64,000 bases of DNA from Martinezella lusitana (lineage in GTDB: Bacteria; Pseudomonadota; Alphaproteobacteria; Rhizobiales; Rhizobiaceae): contig NZ_JACHBG010000002.1 in assembly GCF_014207095.1 (NCBI RefSeq), forward strand, positions 496,001 through 560,000, read 5' to 3'. The notes under the pieces are model-generated. The model had not been told where the DNA came from. It saw only the letters and a list, made by a program, of their open reading frames with translations, and did no database searches. Each line of letters starts with the position of its first letter. Within the stretch, counting starts at the first letter, position 1. Shown here piece by piece: positions 8,492-16,894 of this stretch. The position numbers were made by a program, and so were the translations under genes.

Positions 8492-9892
8492 CTATTCCGC
8501 AGCCTGATAATTCGTGGCTCTTGCGGTGGATGAGCGCGGTCCGACAGCGGCAAGCAGGGTGATGGCGGCGGCAAGGATCGTCACGAAACCGATGCCGGCG
8601 ATGTAAGGGTTCCAGCCGAAGCTCGGTGCGGCGCTGAATACCGCTGAAGCTGCCGCCAGAACGATACCGCCGCCGATCTGGAAGGAGGCGAAGAGCATGC
8701 CGGACGCCAGGCCGGATTCGTCATCGCTGACTTCGGAGAGGGCCGCAACCTGGATCGACGGGTAGGTCATGGCATAGCCGACGCCGAGCAGGATCTGCGA
8801 GATGGCGACAAGCACCATCGTATCGATATGTCCGGCAGATATAACCCAGAAGAGGTAGCTGATGGCCTGCAACCCCACGCCGAAGGTCATCAGCAGGGTG
8901 GTGCCCCGGTTCTGGCCTATCGTGGCGAAACGCGGTGCTAGAAACATCACGCAGGTGCCGCCGATGGCGAAGGCGAAGCCGGTTGCGAAGGCCGACCAGC
9001 CGACGACGGTCTGGTAATAGAGCGTCGCGATGAACTGGAAGCCGACATAGGCGCCCTGAAACAATGCAGCGATGGCATTGGCATGGCTAAGTCTGGCGCG
9101 GCGGAACATGGCAAGCGGCACCATTGGATCGTGATGGCGCGATTCCACGATCAGGAACAGCACGATCAGGATGAGCGCGGCAAGGAGCGAACCCCAGGTT
9201 GCGAAAGCCTGCCAGCCATCGGCGGCGGCGTTGGTGACGCCGAAGACGAAGAGGAGCAGGCCGGGGGTGATCGTCAAGGCGCCGGCCCAGTCGAAACGAG
9301 TGCTTTGGCCGCTTCGCTTGTGATCGGCAGGCAGGACGAGCGGGGCGACGATCAGCGTGAGGATGGCGACGGGAGCGCCCATGACGAGGGTCGCACGCCA
9401 GCTGATGAGGGTCGCTGCTCCACCCAGCACCATGCCCAGCACGAAGCCGGCAGCCCCCGTGGAAGAGAAGACACCGAGTGCCTTGGCGCGGGCGTTGCCC
9501 TCTCCGAAGACGGAGAGAAGGAGGGCAAGTGCTGCCGGCGCCGTGAAGGCGGCAGCGATGCCTTTGATCAGGCGAGCGGCGATGAGCGTCGGGGCGCTAT
9601 CGACGAAGCCGCCGGCAATGCTGGCGGCGGCAAAGACGGCAAGCGACCAGAGAAAGACGCGGCGGTGGCCGAACAGATCGGCGACGCGGCCGCCGAGCAG
9701 CAGGAAGCCGCCATAGCCGAGCACATAGGCGCTGACGGCCCATTGCAGGGAAGTGGCCTGCATGCCCAGCTCTTTCTGGATTGCGGGCAGGGCCACGCCG
9801 ATGGTGGAGACGTCCATGGCGTCGAGGAAATTGGCGGCGCATAGCAGCAGCAACGCCAATCCCGCCCCACTTCGGGTTTGGGAAGAAGTCAT
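8492..9892 (-). CDS. MFS drug:H+ antiporter, DHA2 (14-helix) type
   Basis: A 466-residue transporter with about 14 membrane helices. The N-terminal FLDAMDVSTIGVALPAIQKELG and the GGRVADLFGHRRVF loop (MFS motif A) are typical of the EmrB/QacA exporter family. The start ATG at 9892 has AAGGA upstream. It is divergent from a LysR regulator with 120 bases between, the usual layout for a regulated efflux pump. The substrate is unknown. Confidence 0.88.
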   Translation of the reverse strand: MTSSQTRSGAGLALLLLCAANFLDAMDVSTIGVALPAIQKELGMQATSLQWAVSAYVLGYGGFLLLGGRVADLFGHRRVFLWSLAVFAAASIAGGFVDSAPTLIAARLIKGIAAAFTAPAALALLLSVFGEGNARAKALGVFSSTGAAGFVLGMVLGGAATLISWRATLVMGAPVAILTLIVAPLVLPADHKRSGQSTRFDWAGALTITPGLLLFVFGVTNAAADGWQAFATWGSLLAALILIVLFLIVESRHHDPMVPLAMFRRARLSHANAIAALFQGAYVGFQFIATLYYQTVVGWSAFATGFAFAIGGTCVMFLAPRFATIGQNRGTTLLMTFGVGLQAISYLFWVISAGHIDTMVLVAISQILLGVGYAMTYPSIQVAALSEVSDDESGLASGMLFASFQIGGGIVLAAASAVFSAAPSFGWNPYIAGIGFVTILAAAITLLAAVGPRSSTARATNYQAAE

Positions 9893-9986
9893 CGGAATCG
9901 TTCCTTTCTAGGCTGCCGTCTCTTGGGAGGTCGAATGCGGCAGGGAACGAGAAAATGTACATCTTCAAACCCTATTGCAAATTGAT

Positions 9987-10008
9987 AGTAACCATGTCAG
10001 GTATTACT
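9987..10008. promoter_or_regulatory. Candidate LysR operator between efflux gene and regulator
   Basis: An imperfect inverted repeat, AGTAA (9987-9991) and TTACT (10004-10008) spaced by 12 bases, lies in the divergent region next to the LysR start. Its size suits a LysR-type box. The assignment rests on position only. Confidence 0.35.
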
Positions 10009-10012
10009 GACG

Positions 10013-11008
10013 ATGATGAATGATGCGACGCTTAGAAAAATAGATCTCAACCTGCTGCTTGCCTTTTCGGTGCTGATGCAGGAGCGGAATGTGAGCCGTG
10101 CCGCGGAGCGTCTGCTGCTCGGCCAGCCGGGACTTTCCGCCGCACTTAAGCGCTTGCGCGAGACGCTGGACGACGAATTGTTCGTACGTGTCGGCCGCGG
10201 TTTGCAGCCGACGCCGCGGGCTCTTTCCATCGCGCCGGCGATCGAGGATGCGCTCTCCGGCATCGAGCGCGCCATTCGTCCGCCCGCGGCGTTCGATCCC
10301 GCGCAATGGCAGGGCGAGTTCCGCATCGGCATGTGCGACAATCTCGAATCCTCCTTTTTCGGGCCATTGGTCGCCCGGTTGCGGAAGCTGGCGCCGAATG
10401 CCCGGCTTGTCAGCGTCGCCTTCGACCGGCGCGATGCGGCACGTCTACTGGACGAAGGGGCGTTCGATCTGAGCATCTCCGTGCATGACGAACCTGCCTC
10501 GTGGCACGTTCGCGCGCCGATGTTCGAGCAGGCGTCGCTGTGCGTCTACGATCCTCGGCACCTGAAATGTGCCGAGCCGCTCAGCCTGAAACAGTTCGCG
10601 AATGCGCCGCACGTCACCGTGTCCGTAGAAGGCACCATATCGACAAGCGTAGATACCGCTCTGGCAAGACTTGGCTACCGCCGCCAGATCGTGGCGACCG
10701 CGCCGCGGTTTTCGGCATTGCCTCTGACATTGCAGGCCATGCCGGCGATTGCGACCGTTCCCGAATCGATTGCGCGCTGCATGGCGAAGCTGCATGATCT
10801 GGCGATTAGCTATCCGCCTTTCGAACTTCCTGCCGATCCGGTGACCATGCTCTATCGGCGCGTCGATCATGCTGATGGCCGTGCGATCTGGCTGCGCCGT
10901 CTGGTCGTTGAAGTGGTCGCGGATTCGCTGCGGGCGAATGGCTGCAGCGTGGGGGTCTCCACCGACGCCGGCTGCTACGAGCAGCCGGTCCTGGCCGAGG
11001 CGGTATAG
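10013..11008 (+). CDS. LysR family transcriptional regulator
   Basis: A 331-residue LysR protein. The winged helix-turn-helix spans about 8-66 (IDLNLLLAFSVLMQERNVSRAAERLLLGQPGLSAALKRLRE). The effector-binding domain spans about 95-300. The N-terminus resembles the NodD/LeuO-like branch. Several in-frame ATGs crowd the start at 10013, so the first residues are uncertain. The regulator probably controls the divergent MFS exporter and itself. Confidence 0.86.
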   Translation: MMNDATLRKIDLNLLLAFSVLMQERNVSRAAERLLLGQPGLSAALKRLRETLDDELFVRVGRGLQPTPRALSIAPAIEDALSGIERAIRPPAAFDPAQWQGEFRIGMCDNLESSFFGPLVARLRKLAPNARLVSVAFDRRDAARLLDEGAFDLSISVHDEPASWHVRAPMFEQASLCVYDPRHLKCAEPLSLKQFANAPHVTVSVEGTISTSVDTALARLGYRRQIVATAPRFSALPLTLQAMPAIATVPESIARCMAKLHDLAISYPPFELPADPVTMLYRRVDHADGRAIWLRRLVVEVVADSLRANGCSVGVSTDAGCYEQPVLAEAV

Positions 11009-11149
11009 CCTCCGCCCAGGCGTACAAACTGGAAAACCGCCGCACGGCTTTCTGGAGACATCCCGGGCGTTCCGTTTCAAGCGGAGTCATGGAAGCCTCT
11101 ATCTCTTTGTTTTCACGCAAAGCCGCCAGGCGCTTTTGCTTGAGATGTT

Positions 11150-11611
11150 CTAGCCGTCCGGATAGGGCATGCCATCCTTGTGCACAAACCTTCCGTCAGT
11201 GCTCGAGCTCATCATGTCGACATCGGAACAGGTGATGAGATCTGTGGGCGCGCGTGTTCCCGCCTCGAGGTAAACGGCCGTCGTGTCGGACCTGTTGATC
11301 AGATGGTGGCCGTTGCCCGAATTCTTCGGGAAGGCTGCGCAATCACCGGCGCGCAGTATTGTCTCGCCATTATCCTCAACCAGCGTCAGCTCGCCTTCGA
11401 GAACGTAGACGAACTCGTCCTCCTCCGAGTGCCAGTGCCGCTGGCTCGACCAGTTGCCCGGCGGGAGGTGCATGAGATTGACCCCGAAGTCCCTGAGGCC
11501 GCCGGCATCGCCCAGCCGCTGCCGGATGCGCTCGGCGCAGGGGTCGTTGAATGGCGCGGGATAGCGGGTACCCTTAAGTTTTGGCACCGCCGTAACATCG
11601 ATTTTCGGCAT
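11150..11611 (-). CDS. Cupin-domain protein
   Basis: A 153-residue cupin. Motif 1 is WSSQRHWHSEEDEFVYVLEG and motif 2 is RAGDCAAFPKNSGNGHHLIN. An extended C-terminal tail (DVDMMSSSTDGRFVHKDGMPYP) is typical of a bacterial cupin branch often named transcriptional-regulator-like. Start ATG at 11611 with AGG close upstream. It stands alone and is convergent with the LysR gene. No substrate is assignable. Confidence 0.82.
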   Translation of the reverse strand: MPKIDVTAVPKLKGTRYPAPFNDPCAERIRQRLGDAGGLRDFGVNLMHLPPGNWSSQRHWHSEEDEFVYVLEGELTLVEDNGETILRAGDCAAFPKNSGNGHHLINRSDTTAVYLEAGTRAPTDLITCSDVDMMSSSTDGRFVHKDGMPYPDG

Positions 11612-11948
11612 GAGGAACCTGTCTGCGATTGGCGACTGATTTTGTGACTTGGAGAGAGTATGAGCTTAGCAAAGATCACCTTGCGGCGTCCAGCCGTAGG
11701 CTTCGCCTGCCCGTTACAACCTCAGGGAGAGCTCAATGTCGCCATGTGAGCGGGAGGTCCATACCTGCCCCAAAATGGACTGCGATCTCATGGCCGATCC
11801 AATCTAACAGGTTGACATTTCCGCATTTTCGCAAGGTTTGTGCAGCCAGTCATTTTTCATCGGATACGTTTATTGTCTGCCCTATCCCTCAAAGTTCGCC
11901 GCATTACGCAAGTGTCGGAGGCGGAATCCACAAAAGGTGTTCTTTAAG
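11612..11948. other. Divergent intergenic region
   Basis: A 337-base gap between the cupin and TMEM43-like genes. Short frames here have no support. The stretch just before 11949 is AT-rich and probably holds the promoter. Nothing else is recognised. Confidence 0.45.
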
Positions 11949-13112
11949 ATGAGCATTACTGAAACAACATCCACATCCTGGTTCGGACGCCTCAAAAATG
12001 CGCTCATAGGCGTCCTCGTCGGCATTGTACTGCTGATCGCATGCGCTTGGCTCCTGATCTGGAACGAAGGGCGCGCCATCGGCACCTATCGGGCGCTTGC
12101 CGAAGGTGCCGCTCAAGTCGCATCCATCCCGAGCGACGCAGTACAAGCTTCGAACGAAAGCAAGCTCGTCCATATCAGCGGCGCGGTCAAACCGGAGGGT
12201 GTGCCGCAGGACGGCGATCTGGGCGTGTCGGCGCGGGATGCCATCGCCTTATTCCGCCAAGTCGAGATGTATCAGTGGGTCGAACACAAGCAGAGCAGCT
12301 CGGAAAAGAAGCTGGGCGGGAGCGAGGAAACCACCACGACCTATTCCTACACGACGGAATGGCGTTCGGAGCTTGTGCGATCCGGTGACTTCAAACAGCC
12401 ACTAGACCATCAGAATCCAGAGCGTATGCCCGAAAGTAAGACTTTCGCCGTCGAACGCGCCGGTGTCGGAGCGTTTTCGGTGTTGGGGAAAGCAATTGCC
12501 GATATCGGTGCCTATTCCGATCTTACGCCAACAGATGAGGAGCTTGCAAAGCTGGCGCAAGGGCTCGGAACGGACAAGCCGGTGAAGCGCGACGGCCACG
12601 CCGTCTACATCGGCCGAGGAGCGTCAACACCTGAGGTGGGCGACCTTCGCATTTCGTACCAACGGATCGATGCGAAGGAGGCCAGCGTTGTCGGCAGGCA
12701 AAGTGGCACCACGCTCGTTCCCTACGAAACGACAAATCATCACAACATCCTTCTTAGCGCCGCCGGCGACACCGATGCTGCGCAAATGTTCAAGACCGCC
12801 GAGAAGGAGAATGCTCTCATCACATGGCTGATGAGGGGGGCAGGCATGGTCGGCCTGTTCATCGGCTTCGTCTGCATCTTCTCGCTGTTGAGCGTGATCG
12901 GGGATGTGATCCCGTTCATCGGCTCGATCGTTGCGTTCGGAACGACCGTTCTGGCCGTTATTCTGACACTGCTTGTCGGTCCGCTGCTGATCGCCATCGG
13001 CTGGTTGGCATATAGGCCGGTGATTTCCATCGGCATCATCGCAAGCGGCGTCGTGCTGGCTGCATTTGTCGTTCGCTACCGCAAAAGGAAAGCCACACAA
13101 TCTGCGGCGTAA
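11949..13112 (+). CDS. TMEM43-family membrane protein
   Basis: A 387-residue protein with one N-terminal membrane helix (about 18-37) followed by WNEGRAI, a family hallmark. A large extracytoplasmic domain follows (about 45-275), with a QVEMYQWVEHKQS stretch and the YSYTTEW region. Three or four C-terminal membrane helices lie at about 290-375, and the tail is basic. The topology matches eukaryotic TMEM43/LUMA and its bacterial homologues, whose function is unknown. The ATG at 11949 is taken; longer frames add an unlike leader. It is monocistronic with its own terminator. Confidence 0.82.
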   Translation: MSITETTSTSWFGRLKNALIGVLVGIVLLIACAWLLIWNEGRAIGTYRALAEGAAQVASIPSDAVQASNESKLVHISGAVKPEGVPQDGDLGVSARDAIALFRQVEMYQWVEHKQSSSEKKLGGSEETTTTYSYTTEWRSELVRSGDFKQPLDHQNPERMPESKTFAVERAGVGAFSVLGKAIADIGAYSDLTPTDEELAKLAQGLGTDKPVKRDGHAVYIGRGASTPEVGDLRISYQRIDAKEASVVGRQSGTTLVPYETTNHHNILLSAAGDTDAAQMFKTAEKENALITWLMRGAGMVGLFIGFVCIFSLLSVIGDVIPFIGSIVAFGTTVLAVILTLLVGPLLIAIGWLAYRPVISIGIIASGVVLAAFVVRYRKRKATQSAA

Positions 13113-13135
13113 CGGCGGATCACCCAATGAGATAG

Positions 13136-13163
13136 CGGCCCGGCAGGTTCGTCTGCCGGGCCG
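13136..13163 (+). terminator. Intrinsic terminator of the TMEM43-like gene
   Basis: A perfect 11-base GC-rich inverted repeat (13136-13146 with 13153-13163, six-base loop) is followed by GTTTGCT. The short T tract makes it a moderate intrinsic terminator. Confidence 0.75.
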
Positions 13164-13220
13164 TTTGCTGTGGCATTTCGGCGGGGAGGCCCCGGCCACC
13201 CAGATGGCTAGGGCTCTGGG

Positions 13221-15017
13221 CTAGTTCGCAGGTTTTCCGCCTGTCAGATTGAGGAAGTTCTTCATCTGAAAGCCATGAATGCTTTCGACAAGCGATCGGT
13301 TTTCGTCGGAAGCCATGAAGTCGTAGAGAGTCTCGAACGCGAAATCGCGCGTATGCGGGTTGACGTTCTGCGAGAGGATCAAATCTGCCAGATAGAAAGG
13401 GATCAGTCTGGCGTCGTCGAAGCGGTTACCCGCATTCTCGGGGAAGATGAGATTGAAGTCGGCGATTGAGGGTATGGCCAGATAATGCTTGGCAAGCTGC
13501 TTGTGCTCGAGCCGCCAACGATGGCTTCCGGCACTCGATGGAGCACTGGCCTGTGCTTCCCCGTCGCGAATGCGAAAGCGAACAAGCGGCTTCGGCATGA
13601 CATGGATTTCATGCTTTAGGCAAAGCCTGATCCACATCTCGTAATCAGGCAGATTGCCAAACCTCGGATCGTACAGCCCCAGTTCTTCATAGCACTCGCG
13701 GCGCACCAGACTGCTCGGATGGCACAATGCGTTGCGTACGAAGAAGAATCTCAGCCATTCGTGTCGAGTCCGGTTTGGCTGGTCGAAAATGCGGCCAAGG
13801 TGATGCTGGTGATCGGCGAGCGGCTGGCTCTGCTCTCCGATGAAACTTGCCGGAGTGAAGACCGCCGCGATTTGCGGGTGAGCGTCCAGAAATGCGACCT
13901 GCTCGGCAAGCTTATTGGGCTCCCAAACATCGTCAGAATTGAGCAGCGCTATATATTCGCCACGACTTTCGACGATGCCGTGATTATGTGAATAGGCCGC
14001 GCCACGGTTCTTCTCGAAAAGGAAAAGCTTTACCTTGGGGTTGCCCGCATAGCGGCGCAGAACCTGCGGCGTCGCATCGGTGGAACCGTCATCCATGATC
14101 AGCAGCTCGAAATCCTGGTAGCTCTGCCCCAGCACCGACTCCACGGCCTCAACGACATACTTTTCGTGATTGTATGCCGGTATGACGACGGAAACTTTCG
14201 GCCGGGTCGATGTAGCGGGTACCCCGCCCAAGACTTCGGTTTTATGTTCGGGTGTCGATGTCGTTGCTGCAGCGCTCACGACCTCTTTCATACCGAGATA
14301 GATGACCGATCGCTTGTTGATGCCGTATGCGGCTGCTTGCTCTTCGGACACCATTTCCAGGATCGGATATTCGCTGAGGGTAACACCGCCGCGCGTCAAT
14401 GTGTCGCGAAAGCCGGACTTGGAAAAAATGCGAACGTGGTCATCCTGCCCGAAGTGGCGCCAGCGGTCCGCCGGCGTAACAGCGGCAGGGTTTTCGTAGG
14501 TCTTGTCGATGCTCAACAGGATTGGAGCCATGATGATCGCAAAACCACCGGGCTTCAGTACTCTGCGGAGTTCCGAAACTGCTTTGACCGGGTCTTCGAC
14601 ATGTTCCAAAATGTGCGAGCAAAGAATGAAGTCATAGGTATTGTCAGCGTAAGGCAGCGCGTGGATGTCCGCCTTATCGTCGGCCTCGGGCATATAGAGA
14701 TCGCAACTGCGATAGGAGATGAAGGGATGGCTCTTGACCCAACGGCTGAATAGCGCTGCCGGGGCGAACTCCAGAAACGTGTAGGTTTGGGTTTTGTCGA
14801 GGTGAGAAAACACTCTCTCGAGGAAGAGCGTATAAAGTCTGTCTCGGTCATTGCTGAGGCAATTGGGGCAGGTATAGGCGGCGACATTCAGCGTCTCGAA
14901 GTTGTCCAGGCCGTGCGGCCAGCCATGCGCCCGAAGATTGTCCGCATAGTAGGATGGAAGCGGTTGGAAACCGTAGCCGTTCATTCGGCAGACGGGGCAA
15001 CAGGAGTTGCTTTGCAT
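13221..15017 (-). CDS. Methyltransferase / family 2 glycosyltransferase fusion
   Basis: A 598-residue two-enzyme protein. The N-terminus has paired cysteines (C6, C7, C10; C50, C53) that may bind zinc. A class I SAM-dependent methyltransferase domain follows (about 70-235, with YDFILCSHILEHVEDP and LKPGGFAIIMAP). After a Ser/Thr-rich linker (about 245-272) comes a GT-A glycosyltransferase (VSVVIPAYNHEKYVVEAVESVLGQ, MDDGSTD, LLNSDDVW). It probably extends or caps a surface glycan in the cytoplasm. It lies 10 bases after the aminotransferase gene, in one operon with 15028-16775. Confidence 0.86.
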   Translation of the reverse strand: MQSNSCCPVCRMNGYGFQPLPSYYADNLRAHGWPHGLDNFETLNVAAYTCPNCLSNDRDRLYTLFLERVFSHLDKTQTYTFLEFAPAALFSRWVKSHPFISYRSCDLYMPEADDKADIHALPYADNTYDFILCSHILEHVEDPVKAVSELRRVLKPGGFAIIMAPILLSIDKTYENPAAVTPADRWRHFGQDDHVRIFSKSGFRDTLTRGGVTLSEYPILEMVSEEQAAAYGINKRSVIYLGMKEVVSAAATTSTPEHKTEVLGGVPATSTRPKVSVVIPAYNHEKYVVEAVESVLGQSYQDFELLIMDDGSTDATPQVLRRYAGNPKVKLFLFEKNRGAAYSHNHGIVESRGEYIALLNSDDVWEPNKLAEQVAFLDAHPQIAAVFTPASFIGEQSQPLADHQHHLGRIFDQPNRTRHEWLRFFFVRNALCHPSSLVRRECYEELGLYDPRFGNLPDYEMWIRLCLKHEIHVMPKPLVRFRIRDGEAQASAPSSAGSHRWRLEHKQLAKHYLAIPSIADFNLIFPENAGNRFDDARLIPFYLADLILSQNVNPHTRDFAFETLYDFMASDENRSLVESIHGFQMKNFLNLTGGKPAN

Positions 15018-15027
15018 GGTCGTCCTC

Positions 15028-16209
15028 TTAAATCGCGCGTCGGGAAAGCGAGTTGTCGCCGATGGGCACTCGATCGGGATTCTCGTGCGCCGCCAGAAGC
15101 GTGTTGACTACTCTCGCCAGCTCGTTTGCGGTTAGCGCACCGTAGAATGGTAGGCAGAGCACTTCGCCCGATGCCTTTGTGGCGACCGGAAGGTTGGAAG
15201 CCTGTGCCGATGGTAGATCTTTGTAGTGCGGGGCCGAACTGCACAACGGATAGAAGTATTTGCGCGGCAGGATGTTTTCGCTGCGGAACCGCGTGTAAAG
15301 CGAGTCGCGGCTGAAGCCCGCTCTTTCCGCATCGATACGGATAGGCAAATACTGATAGCTCGGGGTTACATTCGCCTGCGGTTCCATCAACGTAATGCCG
15401 CGCATAGCACTCAGGAAAGGCCTGTAACGATCGAGCAGGGCCTTGCGGCGCTCCCACTCGGCCTCGACCATGTCGAGCACCAGCAGGCCGATGGCGGATT
15501 GAATCTCGTTTGCCTTGCCATTCAACCCCGCGCTGAGAATTGTCTCTTCATTTGCGATGCCGAAGTTGCGTTCGAGATAGATTTTCCGCTGGAGTGATGG
15601 ATGCGGCGACAGCAACCCACCGCCTTCGATCGTGTGAAACAGCTTGGTGGCATGAAAGCTGTGCATCGTGACGTCGCCGAAGCGGCTGATTGGAATGCCG
15701 TCGATACGGCTGCCGAACGCATGTGCCGCGTCATAGACAACCTTGAGGTTATGACGCGTTGCAATCGTGTCGATGGCCCGCACGTCGCACGCGATTCCAT
15801 AGACATGGACGCCCAGGATGGCGCAGGTTCTCGGCGTGATGAGCTGTTCGATACAGGCCGGATCCAAGGTGAGCGTGATCGGATCGATATCGCAGAAGAC
15901 CGGCGTGAGCCCACATGCCGTTATGACATGAACGCTTGCCGGAAACGTGAATGGCGTGACGATCACCTCTCCACCCGCGGGCAGATCCAAAACGCGAAGA
16001 GCGGCATAAAGGGCGTTGGTGCCGTTGTTGAACAAGCTCACAAACGGCATTTCCAAAAAATCGGCGAGCCGGCTTTCGAGCGCGCCATGTTGCGCACCCA
16101 TATTGGTCAACCATTGCGAGGACCAGATTTCGGCGATCTTGCGTTGTACGTCTGCTTGATCGGGCAACAGAGGACGAGTGACCGCGATGGATGAAAGCTC
16201 GTTGCTCAT
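15028..16209 (-). CDS. DegT/DnrJ/EryC1/StrS sugar aminotransferase
   Basis: A 393-residue PLP enzyme. The cofactor site is visible as VVYDAAHAFGS (Asp160, His163) and MHSFHATKLFHTIEGGG (catalytic Lys189). The N-terminal NNGTNALYAAL binds PLP phosphate. Family members transaminate nucleotide-linked keto sugars for O-antigen, exopolysaccharide or aminoglycoside sugars. The start codon overlaps the stop of the acyltransferase gene (ATGA at 16206-16209). An amino sugar that is then N-acylated by the neighbour is a natural inference. Confidence 0.9.
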   Translation of the reverse strand: MSNELSSIAVTRPLLPDQADVQRKIAEIWSSQWLTNMGAQHGALESRLADFLEMPFVSLFNNGTNALYAALRVLDLPAGGEVIVTPFTFPASVHVITACGLTPVFCDIDPITLTLDPACIEQLITPRTCAILGVHVYGIACDVRAIDTIATRHNLKVVYDAAHAFGSRIDGIPISRFGDVTMHSFHATKLFHTIEGGGLLSPHPSLQRKIYLERNFGIANEETILSAGLNGKANEIQSAIGLLVLDMVEAEWERRKALLDRYRPFLSAMRGITLMEPQANVTPSYQYLPIRIDAERAGFSRDSLYTRFRSENILPRKYFYPLCSSAPHYKDLPSAQASNLPVATKASGEVLCLPFYGALTANELARVVNTLLAAHENPDRVPIGDNSLSRRAI

Positions 16210-16775
16210 AGGCGTTCCTCAAGTTTCTTTTCGTGGAGAAGAAAATCCCGCTGGCGGGATTTGAGGCGCCGAGCGGGATTTCCTGCATATATCGTGAACG
16301 GTTCCAGGCTTTTCGTTGCCAAGCTCATGGCGCCCAATGCGGCTCCCTCACCGATGAGGACGCCGGGCAACAGGACGCTGCCAGTGCCGATGATGGCGTG
16401 TCGGCCAATAGAGACAGTTCCGGATATGATGTTCGTCAGTTCCTTGGGAACGGTCGGATTGGTCAGCCATAACCCGCTATAGTCGTCGCTGTGAGCGTAA
16501 ACGGAGACGCGAGCGGAGAGGCCGCTAAAGTCCTCCATGGAGATACCCGCAGCATCGCTGCCGCCATGGAGGACGCAGTGGCTGGCGATGTGGATGTAAC
16601 TACCGAGAGTAATCGTGCCGCTTAGTATCGTGTAGTCATCAATGCGAACATTGTCCTTCATGGACATCGACGCGGCGCCGTAAAACCTTGCGTATCGGCT
16701 GATCTGGCAATTTCTTCCGAAACTGCGGAAGCCGACAGCCTGCAACTCCTGCTCGGACAAGAAGCTCGTGCTCAT
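16206..16775 (-). CDS. Left-handed beta-helix acyltransferase, WbbJ/Maa-like
   Basis: A 189-residue hexapeptide-repeat protein. The repeats run through about residues 35-160 (SMKDNVRIDDYTILSG, IGRHAIIGTGSVLLPGVLIGEGAALGAMS). The C-terminal YAGNPARRLKSR is the usual end of sugar O/N-acetyltransferases. His residues SHCVLHGGS and AHSD may serve the active site. It is translationally coupled to the downstream aminotransferase, so it probably acetylates the amino sugar made by that enzyme. Confidence 0.86.
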   Translation of the reverse strand: MSTSFLSEQELQAVGFRSFGRNCQISRYARFYGAASMSMKDNVRIDDYTILSGTITLGSYIHIASHCVLHGGSDAAGISMEDFSGLSARVSVYAHSDDYSGLWLTNPTVPKELTNIISGTVSIGRHAIIGTGSVLLPGVLIGEGAALGAMSLATKSLEPFTIYAGNPARRLKSRQRDFLLHEKKLEERL

Positions 16776-16894
16776 TCTGAGTTCCGTTTTTGGTACCTAC
16801 AACCGGATAGCTCCGGCCGCTTGCGTGGAGCTTGAGGAGGTTGGTGGCGGGTGCTAGACGCTCAGCCGATTATTTCGGCAAGGCCTGGGTCCGG

